From Gammaproteobacteria bacterium (GTDB taxonomy: Bacteria; Pseudomonadota; Gammaproteobacteria; Xanthomonadales; Rhodanobacteraceae): 13,169 nt of DNA. Positions 1 to 6,885 of the stretch are shown here, in pieces. Below the pieces are notes generated by a model. The model worked only from the letters and a program-made list of their open reading frames with translations, made no database searches and was not told the origin of the DNA. Position numbers and translations under genes: made by a program. The stretch's first letter is position 1. Every line of letters begins with the position of its first letter. The stretch lies in contig VBNZ01000080.1 of NCBI GenBank assembly GCA_005877675.1, forward strand, positions 4,218 to 17,386, in the 5' to 3' direction.

Positions 1-282
1 AACGTGATCGGCGATTACCGCGTGGGCGATCCGTTTTCACCGCAGCAGTCGATCCTCGCCGGCGCGCAATATCTCAAGGCACTCGAAGCGCGCTACGAAG
101 GCGATCGCGTACTCGCCGCCGCCGCGTACAACGCCGGTCCCGCTGCGGTGGCGCAGTATGGCGGCGTGCCGCCATACACGGAGACGCGCGAATACGTGGC
201 CAAGGTCAATGCGCTCTACGCACGCTATCGCAAAGCGTTGGGGCTGGCGCCGCGCACGCTCGAACTCGTGCCGGCGCGCTGA
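1..282 (+). CDS. Lytic transglycosylase, SLT domain (C-terminal part, 5' end outside window)
   Basis: The open frame runs in from the left edge and ends at TGA 280-282. The visible ~93 residues match the C-terminal half of the lysozyme-like SLT fold: an LAAAAYNAGP segment (around residues 37-46 of the fragment), then YGGVPPYTETREYV, the usual substrate-groove and closing-helix signature. Family members cleave the beta-1,4 MurNAc-GlcNAc bond of peptidoglycan in the periplasm without water, giving 1,6-anhydro ends. The catalytic Glu, normally in an ES motif well upstream, is outside the window, as is any signal peptide. The GTG at 4 is an internal codon, not the start. The subfamily (MltC/Slt/MltE-like) cannot be decided from this fragment. 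No terminator is evident before the next gene, 173 bp downstream. Confidence 0.9.
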   Translation, partial: NVIGDYRVGDPFSPQQSILAGAQYLKALEARYEGDRVLAAAAYNAGPAAVAQYGGVPPYTETREYVAKVNALYARYRKALGLAPRTLELVPAR

Positions 283-441
283 GGCGAGGAGCTTCGGGCT
301 GGCTCCGCTCGCGGTCCAATCGCGAGACCTACCGTCCAAGCTTGTTCAACGGTGTTATGGATGAGCTGTTTCTCCTGGAAATTGCGTCTGTATGGCGGAT
401 AGCAGATTGGACCCGTCTCGAAATTGCAGAATATTTTCCTT

Positions 442-447
442 AAGGAG
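442..447 (+). promoter_or_regulatory. Ribosome binding site fixing a GTG start
   Basis: AAGGAG lies 8 nt before GTG 456 but 14 nt before the in-frame ATG at 462. The GTG is therefore the likelier start of the PilJ-domain protein. Confidence 0.7.
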
Positions 448-455
448 CAGTACTC

Positions 456-1304
456 GTGCGTATGACGTCGTTTCTCGCAGCAATCCTGCTGATCCTGTTC
501 TCCAGCCCGTTGGCGGCAAAATGGGATCAAGAAACCCGGGCCAGTGATTTGCTATCGCGAATACAAGTACGCGTTGTGCAGTTGGCGCTGCTCGCAAACG
601 AAGCAGCGGACGGCAATCTTGACGCCTTCAACAGCCTCAAGCTGAGCCGCGACGACATCGACGGCATGCTGCATCGCCTTGAGCATGGCGACCCCCGCTA
701 TGGCATGAGCGGCTATGCGGAACAGGATTCATTCAAGAAAGACTTGGCGGCTGTGGATGTGGCCTGGGTAAAGCTCAATGCCGCTGTCGCCACGGTGCTT
801 GAAGCGAAGCCACAGGTTGTTGGCACGAAGGAAACTGCCGATGAGTTCGTGGCCATGCTCGCAGTGCTCAACTCGCGCATGGACGAAGTCGTGAAGATCC
901 TGGTCGAGAAAGATGGGTCGAAGGGACAAGTAATGATCGCGGCGCGACAAATTCTCTACGCGGACCGTATGGCGCGGCGAGTACAGTCGATCGCCCACGG
1001 TGGCGACGAGGCTGAGGCGGCGGCGAATGGCCTGCAACGCGACGCGCAGCTTTATGGCGTCGTACTCGCGGGCCTGATCCAGGGAAGTACCGATCTCAAT
1101 ATCAAGCCGATTGCTAACGCCAATGCGCGCGAGATTCTGGGCGACCTGAACAAGCGGTGGGCCACGGTCGCGCCTTTGGCGAGCAAACTTCTGGACGCCG
1201 GACCGGCTGTGCAGGCGGCGCGCCACACAGCGGATGACATCGGGATCGACAGCCAGACTCTTCTGCTCAAGGCCGAGCTGTTATCGCGGCATCTGCACGA
1301 TTGA
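456..1304 (+). CDS. Secreted stand-alone PilJ-type (type IV pilus MCP N-terminal) sensory domain protein
   Basis: A 282-aa protein with a clear Sec signal (hydrophobic 5-19, SPLAA cleavage region ~17-21). The rest is mostly helical and resembles the periplasmic ligand-binding region of PilJ, the chemoreceptor of the Pil-Chp twitching system. Two PilJ-like helical repeats can be seen, at roughly 28-120 and 155-275. Family-like signatures are FNSLKLSRDDID (58-69), ARQILYADRMARRV (163-176), RDAQLYGVVLAGLIQG (195-210) and DSQTLLLKAELLS (265-277). A real PilJ continues with a TM helix, HAMP and a long MCP signalling domain. Here the frame stops cleanly after the second repeat, and the 129 bp beyond encodes no such domains. 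The product should be soluble in the periplasm, perhaps as a binding-protein partner for a separate receptor, which is inferred. Family assignment is by recognition of the sequence pattern. Confidence 0.7.
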   Translation: MRMTSFLAAILLILFSSPLAAKWDQETRASDLLSRIQVRVVQLALLANEAADGNLDAFNSLKLSRDDIDGMLHRLEHGDPRYGMSGYAEQDSFKKDLAAVDVAWVKLNAAVATVLEAKPQVVGTKETADEFVAMLAVLNSRMDEVVKILVEKDGSKGQVMIAARQILYADRMARRVQSIAHGGDEAEAAANGLQRDAQLYGVVLAGLIQGSTDLNIKPIANANAREILGDLNKRWATVAPLASKLLDAGPAVQAARHTADDIGIDSQTLLLKAELLSRHLHD

Positions 1305-1394
1305 CGTAAAGTTTTTACACGCTGGCAACAGCCCTATGCGTCCAATTGGTCGCATCTGCAAGCGCAACGATGGTCGCGATGACGCTATGCGCAT

Positions 1395-1422
1395 CGCGGC
1401 GCAGGCTTGCGCTTGCGCCGCG
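1395..1422. terminator. GC-rich hairpin between convergent genes (possible bidirectional terminator)
   Basis: Perfect 9-bp arms CGCGGCGCA (1395-1403) and TGCGCCGCG (1414-1422) enclose a 10-nt loop. It sits between the + strand PilJ-domain gene (ends 1304) and the minus-strand peptidase (ends 1434). There is no T-tract on either strand, so intrinsic termination is only likely, not shown. Confidence 0.4.
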
Positions 1423-1433
1423 GCGTTGCCGCG

Positions 1434-3452
1434 TTACCACACCTCGCAGTGATCGGCTGCGGGCCGCACCATGGGCGCGTCGGCTTTGCACTGGAACGTT
1501 TCGCGGAACGCCGGCAGGTTCGACAAGGGACCGTTCACGCGATACTTCGCGATCGGATGGGGGTCGCCCTGCACCATTGTGCGCTGCGTCTCGTGGCGGA
1601 TATCATCGCCACGCCACTGGCCCCAGGCGATGAAGAATTGCTGTTCGGGCGTGAAGCCATCGAGTGTCGGTTCTGACGCCTTGCCTTCGCGCGATTTCTT
1701 GTAGGCGAGCCAAGCAATCTTCGCGCCGCCGAGGTCGGCGATCGATTCGCCGAGCACGAGCTTGCCGTTGTGGTGGATGCCGGGCTCGATGAAATAACCG
1801 TCGAACTGTTTGACCACGCACTGCGCGCGCGCGCCGAATTTATCCTTGTCCTGCTGCGTCCACCAATTGGTCAGCGCGCCCTTCGCATCGAACTGCGCGC
1901 CCTCATCGTCGAACCCGTGCGTGATCTCATGGCCGATCACCACGCCGATCGCGCCGTAGTTGACTGCGTCTATTGCATTCACGTCGAACGCGGGCGGCTG
2001 CAGGATGCCGGCCGGGAACACGATCTCGTTGAGGAACGGGTTGTAGTACGCGTTCGAAGTCGGCGGCGTCATGCCCCAGCGCGTGCGGTCGACCGGCTTG
2101 CCGATCTGCGCGCGGCCGTCGTCGACGTTCCAGCGCGAGGCGGACATCACATCATTCCAGTACGCATCGCGCACGACCGTGACGCCGGCGTAATCCTTCC
2201 ACTTGTCCGGATAACCGACCTTGACGTTGAACGCGGCGAGCTTCTCCTGCGCTTTCTTCTTGGTTTCCTCGCTCATCCAGTCGAGTGCGCGGATCGCATC
2301 GCCCATCGCGAGCAAGATGTTCTTCACCATCGCCTGCGTGCGCGCCTTGGCTTCGGGCGGAAAATATTTCTCGACATATTTCTTGCCGAGCGCTTCGCCG
2401 AGCTGGTTGTCGGTCGCTTCGGCGCAGCGTTTCCAGCGCGGCTTCATCTCGGTCGCGCCGGTGAGAAACTTGCCGTTGAACGCGAAGTTTTCCTCCACAA
2501 ACGGCGCGGACAGCGAGTCGGCGCCTGCATTCAACACCTGCCATCCAAGATAGATACGCCACTGCGCGACCGGCGTCGTGCGCAGTTCCTTGTCGACCTG
2601 CTGCAGGAATTTCGGCTGGGTCACGTTGAGATCGGCGTGCGCGAGCTTGGCTGCGTCGAAGTACGCATCCCAGCTGAAACTCGGCGCGAGTTTGGCCAGA
2701 TCGACGTAGCGGGTCTTGTGATCCTGCTGCTTCGGATCGCGCAGCGCGACGTTGTCGAGCGAGGCCTGCGCCAGGCGTTTCTCAAACGCGAACACGGTCT
2801 GGGCGTCGGCCTTCGCGACCGCGGGCTTGACGCCGGCGAGCTCGAACATCTTCGCGACGTGTTCGTGGTACTTCGCGCGCGTCTCGACGAAGCGTTTTTC
2901 CGGTTTGAGGTAGTAATCGCGGTCAGGCAGGCCGAGGCCGCCGGCCGACAGATGCGCGATCACCTGCGTCGGATCGTGCAGGTCCTGCGCCGCGAACAGA
3001 CCGAACGGAACGGCGATGCCGATGTCGTGCAGATGCGCGATCGCACGCTGCACGTCGGCGCGGGTCTTCAGTGCACCAATCTCGTCGAGCAGCGGCTGCG
3101 CCGGCTTGATGTCGAGCGCATTGACGCGGCCCTCGTCCATGCACGCCGCATAGAAGTCGCCCGAGAGCTGCTCCGCGCTGCCTTTCGACCAATCGGTCTT
3201 CTGCGATACGTCGGCGAGTATGTCGCGCACGTGCTCCTTGTTGATCTCGCCCGATTCCCAGCGCCGGCTCCAGCGATCCATGTAGTTCGGAATCGCGTGT
3301 GCCGCGCGCCAAGCACCATTGGCGTAGTCGAAGAAATCGTTGCACGGCACGCCTTCGCGCCGGATATCGTTGGCGTCGATGCCGTGCTGCGCATAGGCCG
3401 GCACAGCAATGGAAGCGATACAAATCGCAAGCACTTTGGATCGAATCGGCAC
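1434..3452 (-). CDS. Secreted M13 family (neprilysin/PepO-like) zinc metallopeptidase
   Basis: Zinc endopeptidase that cleaves peptides on the outer side of the inner membrane or in the medium. The chosen GTG start (3450-3452) has GGGGAG 7 nt upstream and gives 672 aa, normal for M13 enzymes. An upstream in-frame start at 3560 would add 36 residues unlike a signal peptide. The N-terminus PIRSKVLAICIASIAVPAYAQ is a good signal sequence. All catalytic signatures are present: substrate-binding NAYYN (467-471), HEITH (508-512; zinc ligands H508, H512, catalytic E509), GESIAD (third ligand E569, D573), GDPHPIAKYRVNGPLSN near the C-terminus, and the closing CEVW typical of the family. The DFFDYANGAW segment after the signal is also typical of bacterial M13 proteins. 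The enzyme should be active. It is convergent with the PilJ-domain gene and has no operon partner. The physiological substrate cannot be told. Confidence 0.95.
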   Translation of the reverse strand: MPIRSKVLAICIASIAVPAYAQHGIDANDIRREGVPCNDFFDYANGAWRAAHAIPNYMDRWSRRWESGEINKEHVRDILADVSQKTDWSKGSAEQLSGDFYAACMDEGRVNALDIKPAQPLLDEIGALKTRADVQRAIAHLHDIGIAVPFGLFAAQDLHDPTQVIAHLSAGGLGLPDRDYYLKPEKRFVETRAKYHEHVAKMFELAGVKPAVAKADAQTVFAFEKRLAQASLDNVALRDPKQQDHKTRYVDLAKLAPSFSWDAYFDAAKLAHADLNVTQPKFLQQVDKELRTTPVAQWRIYLGWQVLNAGADSLSAPFVEENFAFNGKFLTGATEMKPRWKRCAEATDNQLGEALGKKYVEKYFPPEAKARTQAMVKNILLAMGDAIRALDWMSEETKKKAQEKLAAFNVKVGYPDKWKDYAGVTVVRDAYWNDVMSASRWNVDDGRAQIGKPVDRTRWGMTPPTSNAYYNPFLNEIVFPAGILQPPAFDVNAIDAVNYGAIGVVIGHEITHGFDDEGAQFDAKGALTNWWTQQDKDKFGARAQCVVKQFDGYFIEPGIHHNGKLVLGESIADLGGAKIAWLAYKKSREGKASEPTLDGFTPEQQFFIAWGQWRGDDIRHETQRTMVQGDPHPIAKYRVNGPLSNLPAFRETFQCKADAPMVRPAADHCEVW

Positions 3453-3478
3453 GACGACACTCCCCAGTGAAAGTGCCG

Positions 3479-3484
3479 ATTCTA
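3479..3484 (-). promoter_or_regulatory. Candidate -10 element for the M13 peptidase gene
   Basis: Read on the minus strand, TAGAAT matches the sigma-70 -10 consensus at 5 of 6 positions. It lies 26 nt before the GTG start, leaving a short leader with the GGGGAG site. No convincing -35 hexamer was seen at 17 nt, so this is tentative. Confidence 0.3.
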
Positions 3485-4690
3485 GGTGCAAGTTTGCGCT
3501 TTGATATGGGCCAGTTGGCACAGACGCGCTGTGCGCGACCTGCTTTGCGGCACGGCGCACTTCACCGCACCGAATCGCGGCTGGCGCGTTCGCGCGTGCG
3601 CGCGGAGCGAAACCGCTAGAGGGCGATGCTCGCGCTGTTTCCAGTCATGAAAACCGGGCGACGCGAAATCGAATCAAAGCAGGCGCGCGCCGGCGTCGTG
3701 CATAGCACCCTGCCGCCGCTGGCCCAGCGGCGCCAGTCGGAAATAGTGCATTTGAGCGGCAAGGGACTCATTGCGGGCGTCGAACTCATACCCGCGCAAC
3801 GATAGTGCACATCCCTGGAACGATTGCGCTGCCGGATTTCAACGAACCGGCGCTCTCCATCTACGCTCTCGACAACATCGCCATAAAGCGGGTTGCTGAG
3901 AGGGTTGTGGACGACAACTGGATACTCACGAAACAGATTGTGTTGACGAATACGCGTGGCGCGCATGGATGATTCCCCCGAATCGCTGATGCGCCATCGC
4001 ATCAGTGCTCGAAGGATCGACCGAATGCGACAGGACGACAACTGTCAACTCTGACAGGTACCCCCGTGCGCGCCTTGCGATTTGGTGATGAGATTCTCAA
4101 TCTGAACGTTCTGCTTGCCTTCGTTGCCGTGGCGGTTGCCGGCGCACCGCGATACTCCGCAGCGGCCGCCGCCGTGGCTATCGCCGGATCTGACGCAGTC
4201 CGATGGCCTCAATGTGCGTGCGCTCACGCGCAGGGATATGCACGGGAGCTGTGACGAACAAGCAAATCCGCCTGCGCGTCGCGTACGCAATCGAATCTCT
4301 AAGGTGGCGGTCGCCGCATGTAGCCGACGATCAACGAGGGCGAGGAACCGCACGAGGAACGGACGAACAGAACCTGTGCGGATACCCACCGCCGTGTCGG
4401 CGATGCCGCCGCTGCGAGCGCCGCTGCGATCAGTGCGACGACGAGAAATACCAGAGCCCGACTCGACATGCCGTTCTGTGCATGATGGGTGAAACCATGA
4501 TCGTGAAAGCTGCACGACAGCGCCGCAGAAAACGCACCAGCTGCGCGCTCACAAAGCCGTGAATGCGCGTCCCAATTGTCGGGCGTTTTTTCCACGTAGG
4601 CGAAAATTTTTCCGCGCGTTCGGACACGACGCATGCGGTGCGCATCGCGCTATGCACGATGCGACGCGCGCAAACGCCTTACGTATTTCG
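3485..4690. other. Gene-poor stretch with no recognisable coding region
   Basis: About 1.2 kb without a family I recognise. Open frames exist on both strands but none has a ribosome site plus family-like sequence. The least unlikely candidates are short. On the + strand, a 59-codon frame at 3626-3805 is followed by a 55-codon frame starting with GTG at 3805, sharing one base with the TAG stop. The second reads protein-like (starts VHIPGTIALPDFNEPAL). On the minus strand, a 56-codon frame at 4299-4469 begins with a hydrophobic stretch (MSSRALVFLVVALIAAALA). The minus frame 3616-4041 overlaps the first pair and is equally unsupported. The region may hold decayed genes or simply be intergenic. 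No repeats, att sites or transposase remnants were seen. Confidence 0.4.
4641..4663. promoter_or_regulatory. Inverted repeat, candidate activator site upstream of sigma-54 promoter
   Basis: CGCATCG (4641-4647) and CGATGCG (4657-4663) form a perfect 7-9-7 dyad. A perfect 8-bp palindrome CGCATGCG (4630-4637) sits just upstream. The dyad centre is about 65 bp before the predicted transcription start at ~4717, a place where NtrC-type activators can bind. Which protein binds is not known. Confidence 0.35.
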
Positions 4691-4706
4691 TGGCATATCG
4701 ATTGCA
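4691..4706 (+). promoter_or_regulatory. Sigma-54 (RpoN) -24/-12 promoter for the DUF6496 gene
   Basis: TGGCATATCGATTGCA fits the consensus TGGCAYRNNNNTTGCW at every fixed position with the exact spacing between the -24 GG (4692-4693) and the -12 GC (4704-4705). The predicted transcription start is near 4717, followed by GGAG (4723-4726) and ATG 4734. Such a promoter needs an AAA+ activator of the NtrC family; one is encoded at 8886-10250. Confidence 0.7.
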
Positions 4707-4733
4707 GCCCCTGTATTGATGCGGAGAATTGTC

Positions 4734-5207
4734 ATGCCCGATCAAACGACCATCGCCCGTGCGCGCAAGGATAAGCGCGAAGGAAAGTCGCCCTCGACGC
4801 AGGCCGGCGAATTCGTGCGCGAGGAAATCGAGCACGTGCGCGAAGGCAAACATGGCGCGCGCTCGGCCAAGCAGGCGATCGCGATCGGACTGTCGAAGGC
4901 GCGCCGCGCCGGCGTTGATCTGCCGCCAAAGCCTGGTACCGCGCGCACGACGCGCAAGCCTGCGCGGTCGGCGCCATCGCGCAAACGTTCGCGCGCAACG
5001 CTCGTTGCGCTGAAGCGCGAAGGCCATACCGCCGCTTCGCATACGGCGCTGTCGCGACAGGCACATGCGGCGGCTGGGCGGCGCAGCGCGGCGAGCCGTT
5101 CGGACGCGGCGAAAAAGGCTGCGCGCACGAAGGGACCCGCACGCCGCTCGGCCGCCGCGCGCAAAGGCGCGAGCACGCGCAAGCGCAAAGCTGCGCACAA
5201 CCAGTGA
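4734..5207 (+). CDS. DUF6496 domain protein with histone-like basic tail
   Basis: A 157-aa protein of the DUF6496 family, recognised from the N-terminal block RKDKREGKSPSTQAGEFVRE (11-30) and REGKHGARSAKQAIAIGLSK with ARRAGVDLPPK (36-66). The function of this family is not established. Residues ~67-157 are low-complexity and very rich in Arg, Lys, Ala and Ser, like histone H1 tails, so nucleic-acid binding is a reasonable inference. A repeated ALKREGHTAAS / ALSRQAHAAAG pattern is seen at ~92-115. The ATG at 4734 has GGAG 7 nt upstream and follows the sigma-54 promoter. Longer in-frame extensions to 4563 would run back through the promoter and are rejected. It is first in a same-strand run with the CBS, DUF2383 and secreted proteins, with 49 bp to the next start. 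Confidence 0.8.
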   Translation: MPDQTTIARARKDKREGKSPSTQAGEFVREEIEHVREGKHGARSAKQAIAIGLSKARRAGVDLPPKPGTARTTRKPARSAPSRKRSRATLVALKREGHTAASHTALSRQAHAAAGRRSAASRSDAAKKAARTKGPARRSAAARKGASTRKRKAAHNQ

Positions 5208-5256
5208 TGACCACCAGCGCGGCGAGCCTTGCCGCGTGCAACCTGCGGAGTACGAC

Positions 5257-5673
5257 ATGAAGACAGTGAACGAAGTGATGACCCGCGATGTGTATCTCGC
5301 CAAACCCGAACAGACAATTCGCGATGCGGCGGCTGCAATGGCGCAGGAAGATGTCGGCAGCCTGCCGGTGAGCGAGAACGACAAACTTGTCGGCATGATC
5401 ACCGACCGCGACATCGTGCTGCGCGCGATCGCCCAGGGCCGCAACGCGGACACGCCGGTGCGCGACGTGATGACCGCCGACATCAAGTACTGCTACGACG
5501 ACGACCGCATCGACGCTGTGGCCAAGAACATGGCCGCTCTCGGCGTGCGTCGCCTGCCCGTGGTCAACCGCGACAAGCGTCTGGTCGGCATCGTTGCTCT
5601 GAGCAATGTCGCCGATAGCGGCGACAAGCGCGCGACCACCACCCTGCTCGACGGCGTTGCGAAGCCGCATTGA
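5257..5673 (+). CDS. Two-CBS-domain protein
   Basis: A 138-aa protein made almost entirely of a CBS pair (Bateman module): CBS1 ~8-60 with VGSLPVSENDKLVGMITDRD, and CBS2 ~70-120 with GVRRLPVVNRDKRLVGIVAL. CBS pairs bind adenosine nucleotides (AMP, ATP, SAM, NAD) and act as energy or redox sensors. The first domain keeps the ITDRD signature, whose Asp contacts ribose in relatives. The second has ALSNVAD instead of the usual ..xxD, so it may bind ligand less well. No catalytic or membrane domain is attached, so the partner is unknown. The ATG at 5257 has GGAG at 5247-5250. In-frame extension upstream to 5065 overlaps the DUF6496 gene and is not supported. It lies 49 bp after that gene and 48 bp before the DUF2383 gene and is probably co-transcribed. 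Confidence 0.9.
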   Translation: MKTVNEVMTRDVYLAKPEQTIRDAAAAMAQEDVGSLPVSENDKLVGMITDRDIVLRAIAQGRNADTPVRDVMTADIKYCYDDDRIDAVAKNMAALGVRRLPVVNRDKRLVGIVALSNVADSGDKRATTTLLDGVAKPH

Positions 5674-5721
5674 TAGCGTCTGCGCGTTACTCGAGCCATC
5701 CCCAGCGAAAAGGAGCAAACA

Positions 5722-6165
5722 ATGCATACTGACACCGCCACACTCAAGGACCTTGTCGAGGTTCTCAACGACGGCAAGAAATTTTATGAAGAAGCCTCGC
5801 ACAAGGTGAAACGCCCCGAGCTTGCGCAGCTGTTCTCGCGCATGGCGACCACCAAGAGCGCGATCGCAGACGATCTCGCCGGCAAGATTAAGAGCAGCGG
5901 AGAAAACGCGCCGAAGGGCGGCAGTTTCTCGGGCACGCTGCACAAGGCCTATAGCGACGTGCGCGCGAAATTATCGAGTTCGCCTGATGGCGAATATGTC
6001 GCACAGCTCGAAGACTTTGAAGATCGCATCGTGCATGCATTCCGGGATGCGGCCGGTTCATCCAAGGATGCCGATGTGCGCGCGCTCGCCAACCGTTATC
6101 TGCCCGACGTGCTGCGCGATCACGGCGAGATGAGCAATCTCAAGCAGCAGATGCGGACGCACTGA
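5722..6165 (+). CDS. PA2169 family four-helix-bundle protein (DUF2383)
   Basis: A 147-aa, almost all-helical soluble protein matching the PA2169/DUF2383 ferritin-like family. It opens with TATLKDLVEVLNDGKKFYEEA (5-25), with the conserved Tyr-Glu pair at 22-23. GTLHKAYSDVRAKL follows at 71-84, then QLEDFEDRIVHAFRDA (95-110), and it closes with LRDHGEMSNLKQQM. The acidic residues and the final His lie where ferritin-like bundles hold metal, but metal binding is not shown for this family. Relatives are often induced under stress or in stationary phase. AAGGAG (5710-5715) lies 6 nt before the ATG. No sigma-54 element precedes it, so transcription probably comes from upstream. Confidence 0.88.
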   Translation: MHTDTATLKDLVEVLNDGKKFYEEASHKVKRPELAQLFSRMATTKSAIADDLAGKIKSSGENAPKGGSFSGTLHKAYSDVRAKLSSSPDGEYVAQLEDFEDRIVHAFRDAAGSSKDADVRALANRYLPDVLRDHGEMSNLKQQMRTH

Positions 6166-6204
6166 ACACCGCTGCACTGTCGCAGCGAAAAGCGGAGGTG
6201 GAAT

Positions 6205-6648
6205 ATGCAACATGCAAATGTCAAAGTCCTGGCTCTCGCACTGGTCGTTGCCGGGCTTGTTCCACAAGCCTATGCGGCGGATCGCGATCTCGACTGCAAG
6301 CTGCGCTTCTCGCTGAGCGGCTGGTCGGCGTTGTATCAGCACGCTGAAGGCAGCGGTACCATCACTTGCGCCAATGGCCAGACGATTCCGGTGCACATCA
6401 GCGCGAAAGGCGGCGGGCTCACGGTGGGCAAGTCGCATATCGAAAACGGTACCGGCAAGTTCACCGACGTGCATTCGGTCAACGACATCCTCGGCCGTTA
6501 TGCGCAGGGAGAAATGCACGTCGGCCTGGTTAAATCCGGCACGGCGCAAGTGTTGACCAAGGGCAGCGTATCGCTTGCCCTCGCGGGCGCAGGCGAAGGT
6601 GTCGATATCGGCATCGTAATCGGCGAGTTCTCGATCACGCGCGAGTGA
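6205..6648 (+). CDS. Secreted protein of unknown function
   Basis: A 147-aa protein that I do not assign to a named family. Residues 1-24 are a good Sec signal (LALALVVAGLVPQAYA, cleavage after A24). The mature part is ~123 aa, rich in Gly, Ser, Val and Ile with alternating patterns that suggest a beta-sheet fold. It has two cysteines (31 and 55) that could form a disulfide bond. Residues ~125-147 (LAGAGEGVDIGIVIGEFSI) look like a terminal beta-hairpin. GGAGGT (6194-6199) lies 5 nt before the ATG, the strongest ribosome site in the cluster. It starts 39 bp after the DUF2383 gene and is the last gene of that run; a strong hairpin follows. It probably acts in the periplasm. Confidence 0.75.
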   Translation: MQHANVKVLALALVVAGLVPQAYAADRDLDCKLRFSLSGWSALYQHAEGSGTITCANGQTIPVHISAKGGGLTVGKSHIENGTGKFTDVHSVNDILGRYAQGEMHVGLVKSGTAQVLTKGSVSLALAGAGEGVDIGIVIGEFSITRE

Positions 6649-6679
6649 ACGCGCTGCGTTGAGAGATCTCGCCACGCGG

Positions 6680-6705
6680 GCGGCGGCGCTGGATGGCGCC
6701 GCCGC
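6680..6705. terminator. Strong hairpin, likely bidirectional terminator
   Basis: Perfect 10-bp arms GCGGCGGCGC (6680-6689) and GCGCCGCCGC (6696-6705) with a 6-nt loop. It lies between two convergent genes (ending at 6648 on + and 6722 on -). No long T-run follows on either strand, so efficiency is uncertain. Confidence 0.55.
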
Positions 6706-6721
6706 AAGGTGTGCGCACGCT

Positions 6722-6874
6722 TTATCCGTGTCGTTTGAAGTACTGCACAGCGCGCTCGTGTTTCTGCGCAGCGACACGCGTCGTGAACGTGCCGAGGTTT
6801 CTGCGCTTGCCGGATTTGGGGTCGGCCTTGCGCGAATACAGTCGGTATTCGCCGGATTTGAGTTTGCGGATCAT
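6722..6874 (-). CDS. Small conserved-looking basic protein, 50 aa
   Basis: ATG at 6872-6874 and TAA at 6722-6724 encode MIRKLKSGEYRLYSRKADPK followed by SGKRRNLGTFTTRVAAQKHE and RAVQYFKRHG. The pattern (strand-strand turn with SGEYRLYSRK, then GTF-T-R-AA-KHERAVQYFKRH helix) is one I recall from small uncharacterised proteobacterial proteins. Its charge is strongly positive. Its function is unknown; nucleic-acid binding is possible. No clear Shine-Dalgarno sequence precedes it. Its start is only 11 nt after the stop of the upstream minus-strand gene, so translation may be coupled to that gene. The orderly protein-like composition makes a chance frame unlikely. Confidence 0.72.
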   Translation of the reverse strand: MIRKLKSGEYRLYSRKADPKSGKRRNLGTFTTRVAAQKHERAVQYFKRHG

Positions 6875-6885
6875 CGTCGTAGCCG

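Noticed and set aside
1770..3470. 566-codon + strand open frame
   Set aside because: It is the antisense of the M13 peptidase, whose catalytic motifs are all intact. The + frame is Arg/Val/Asp-rich with no domain and no ribosome site; long antisense frames are common in GC-rich genes.
4563..4733. Upstream extension of the DUF6496 protein
   Set aside because: It would run through the sigma-54 promoter, and the family-like sequence begins at ATG 4734, which has its own ribosome site.
5218..5236. 6-bp hairpin CGCGGC/GCCGCG between the DUF6496 and CBS genes as a terminator
   Set aside because: The stem is short, there is no T-run, and the genes are closely spaced on one strand; in such GC-rich DNA it is expected by chance.
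4732..5943. 403-codon minus-strand open frame
   Set aside because: It covers the DUF6496, CBS and DUF2383 genes in antisense. Those have recognisable families and ribosome sites; the antisense product has low-complexity Arg/Ala/Cys composition.
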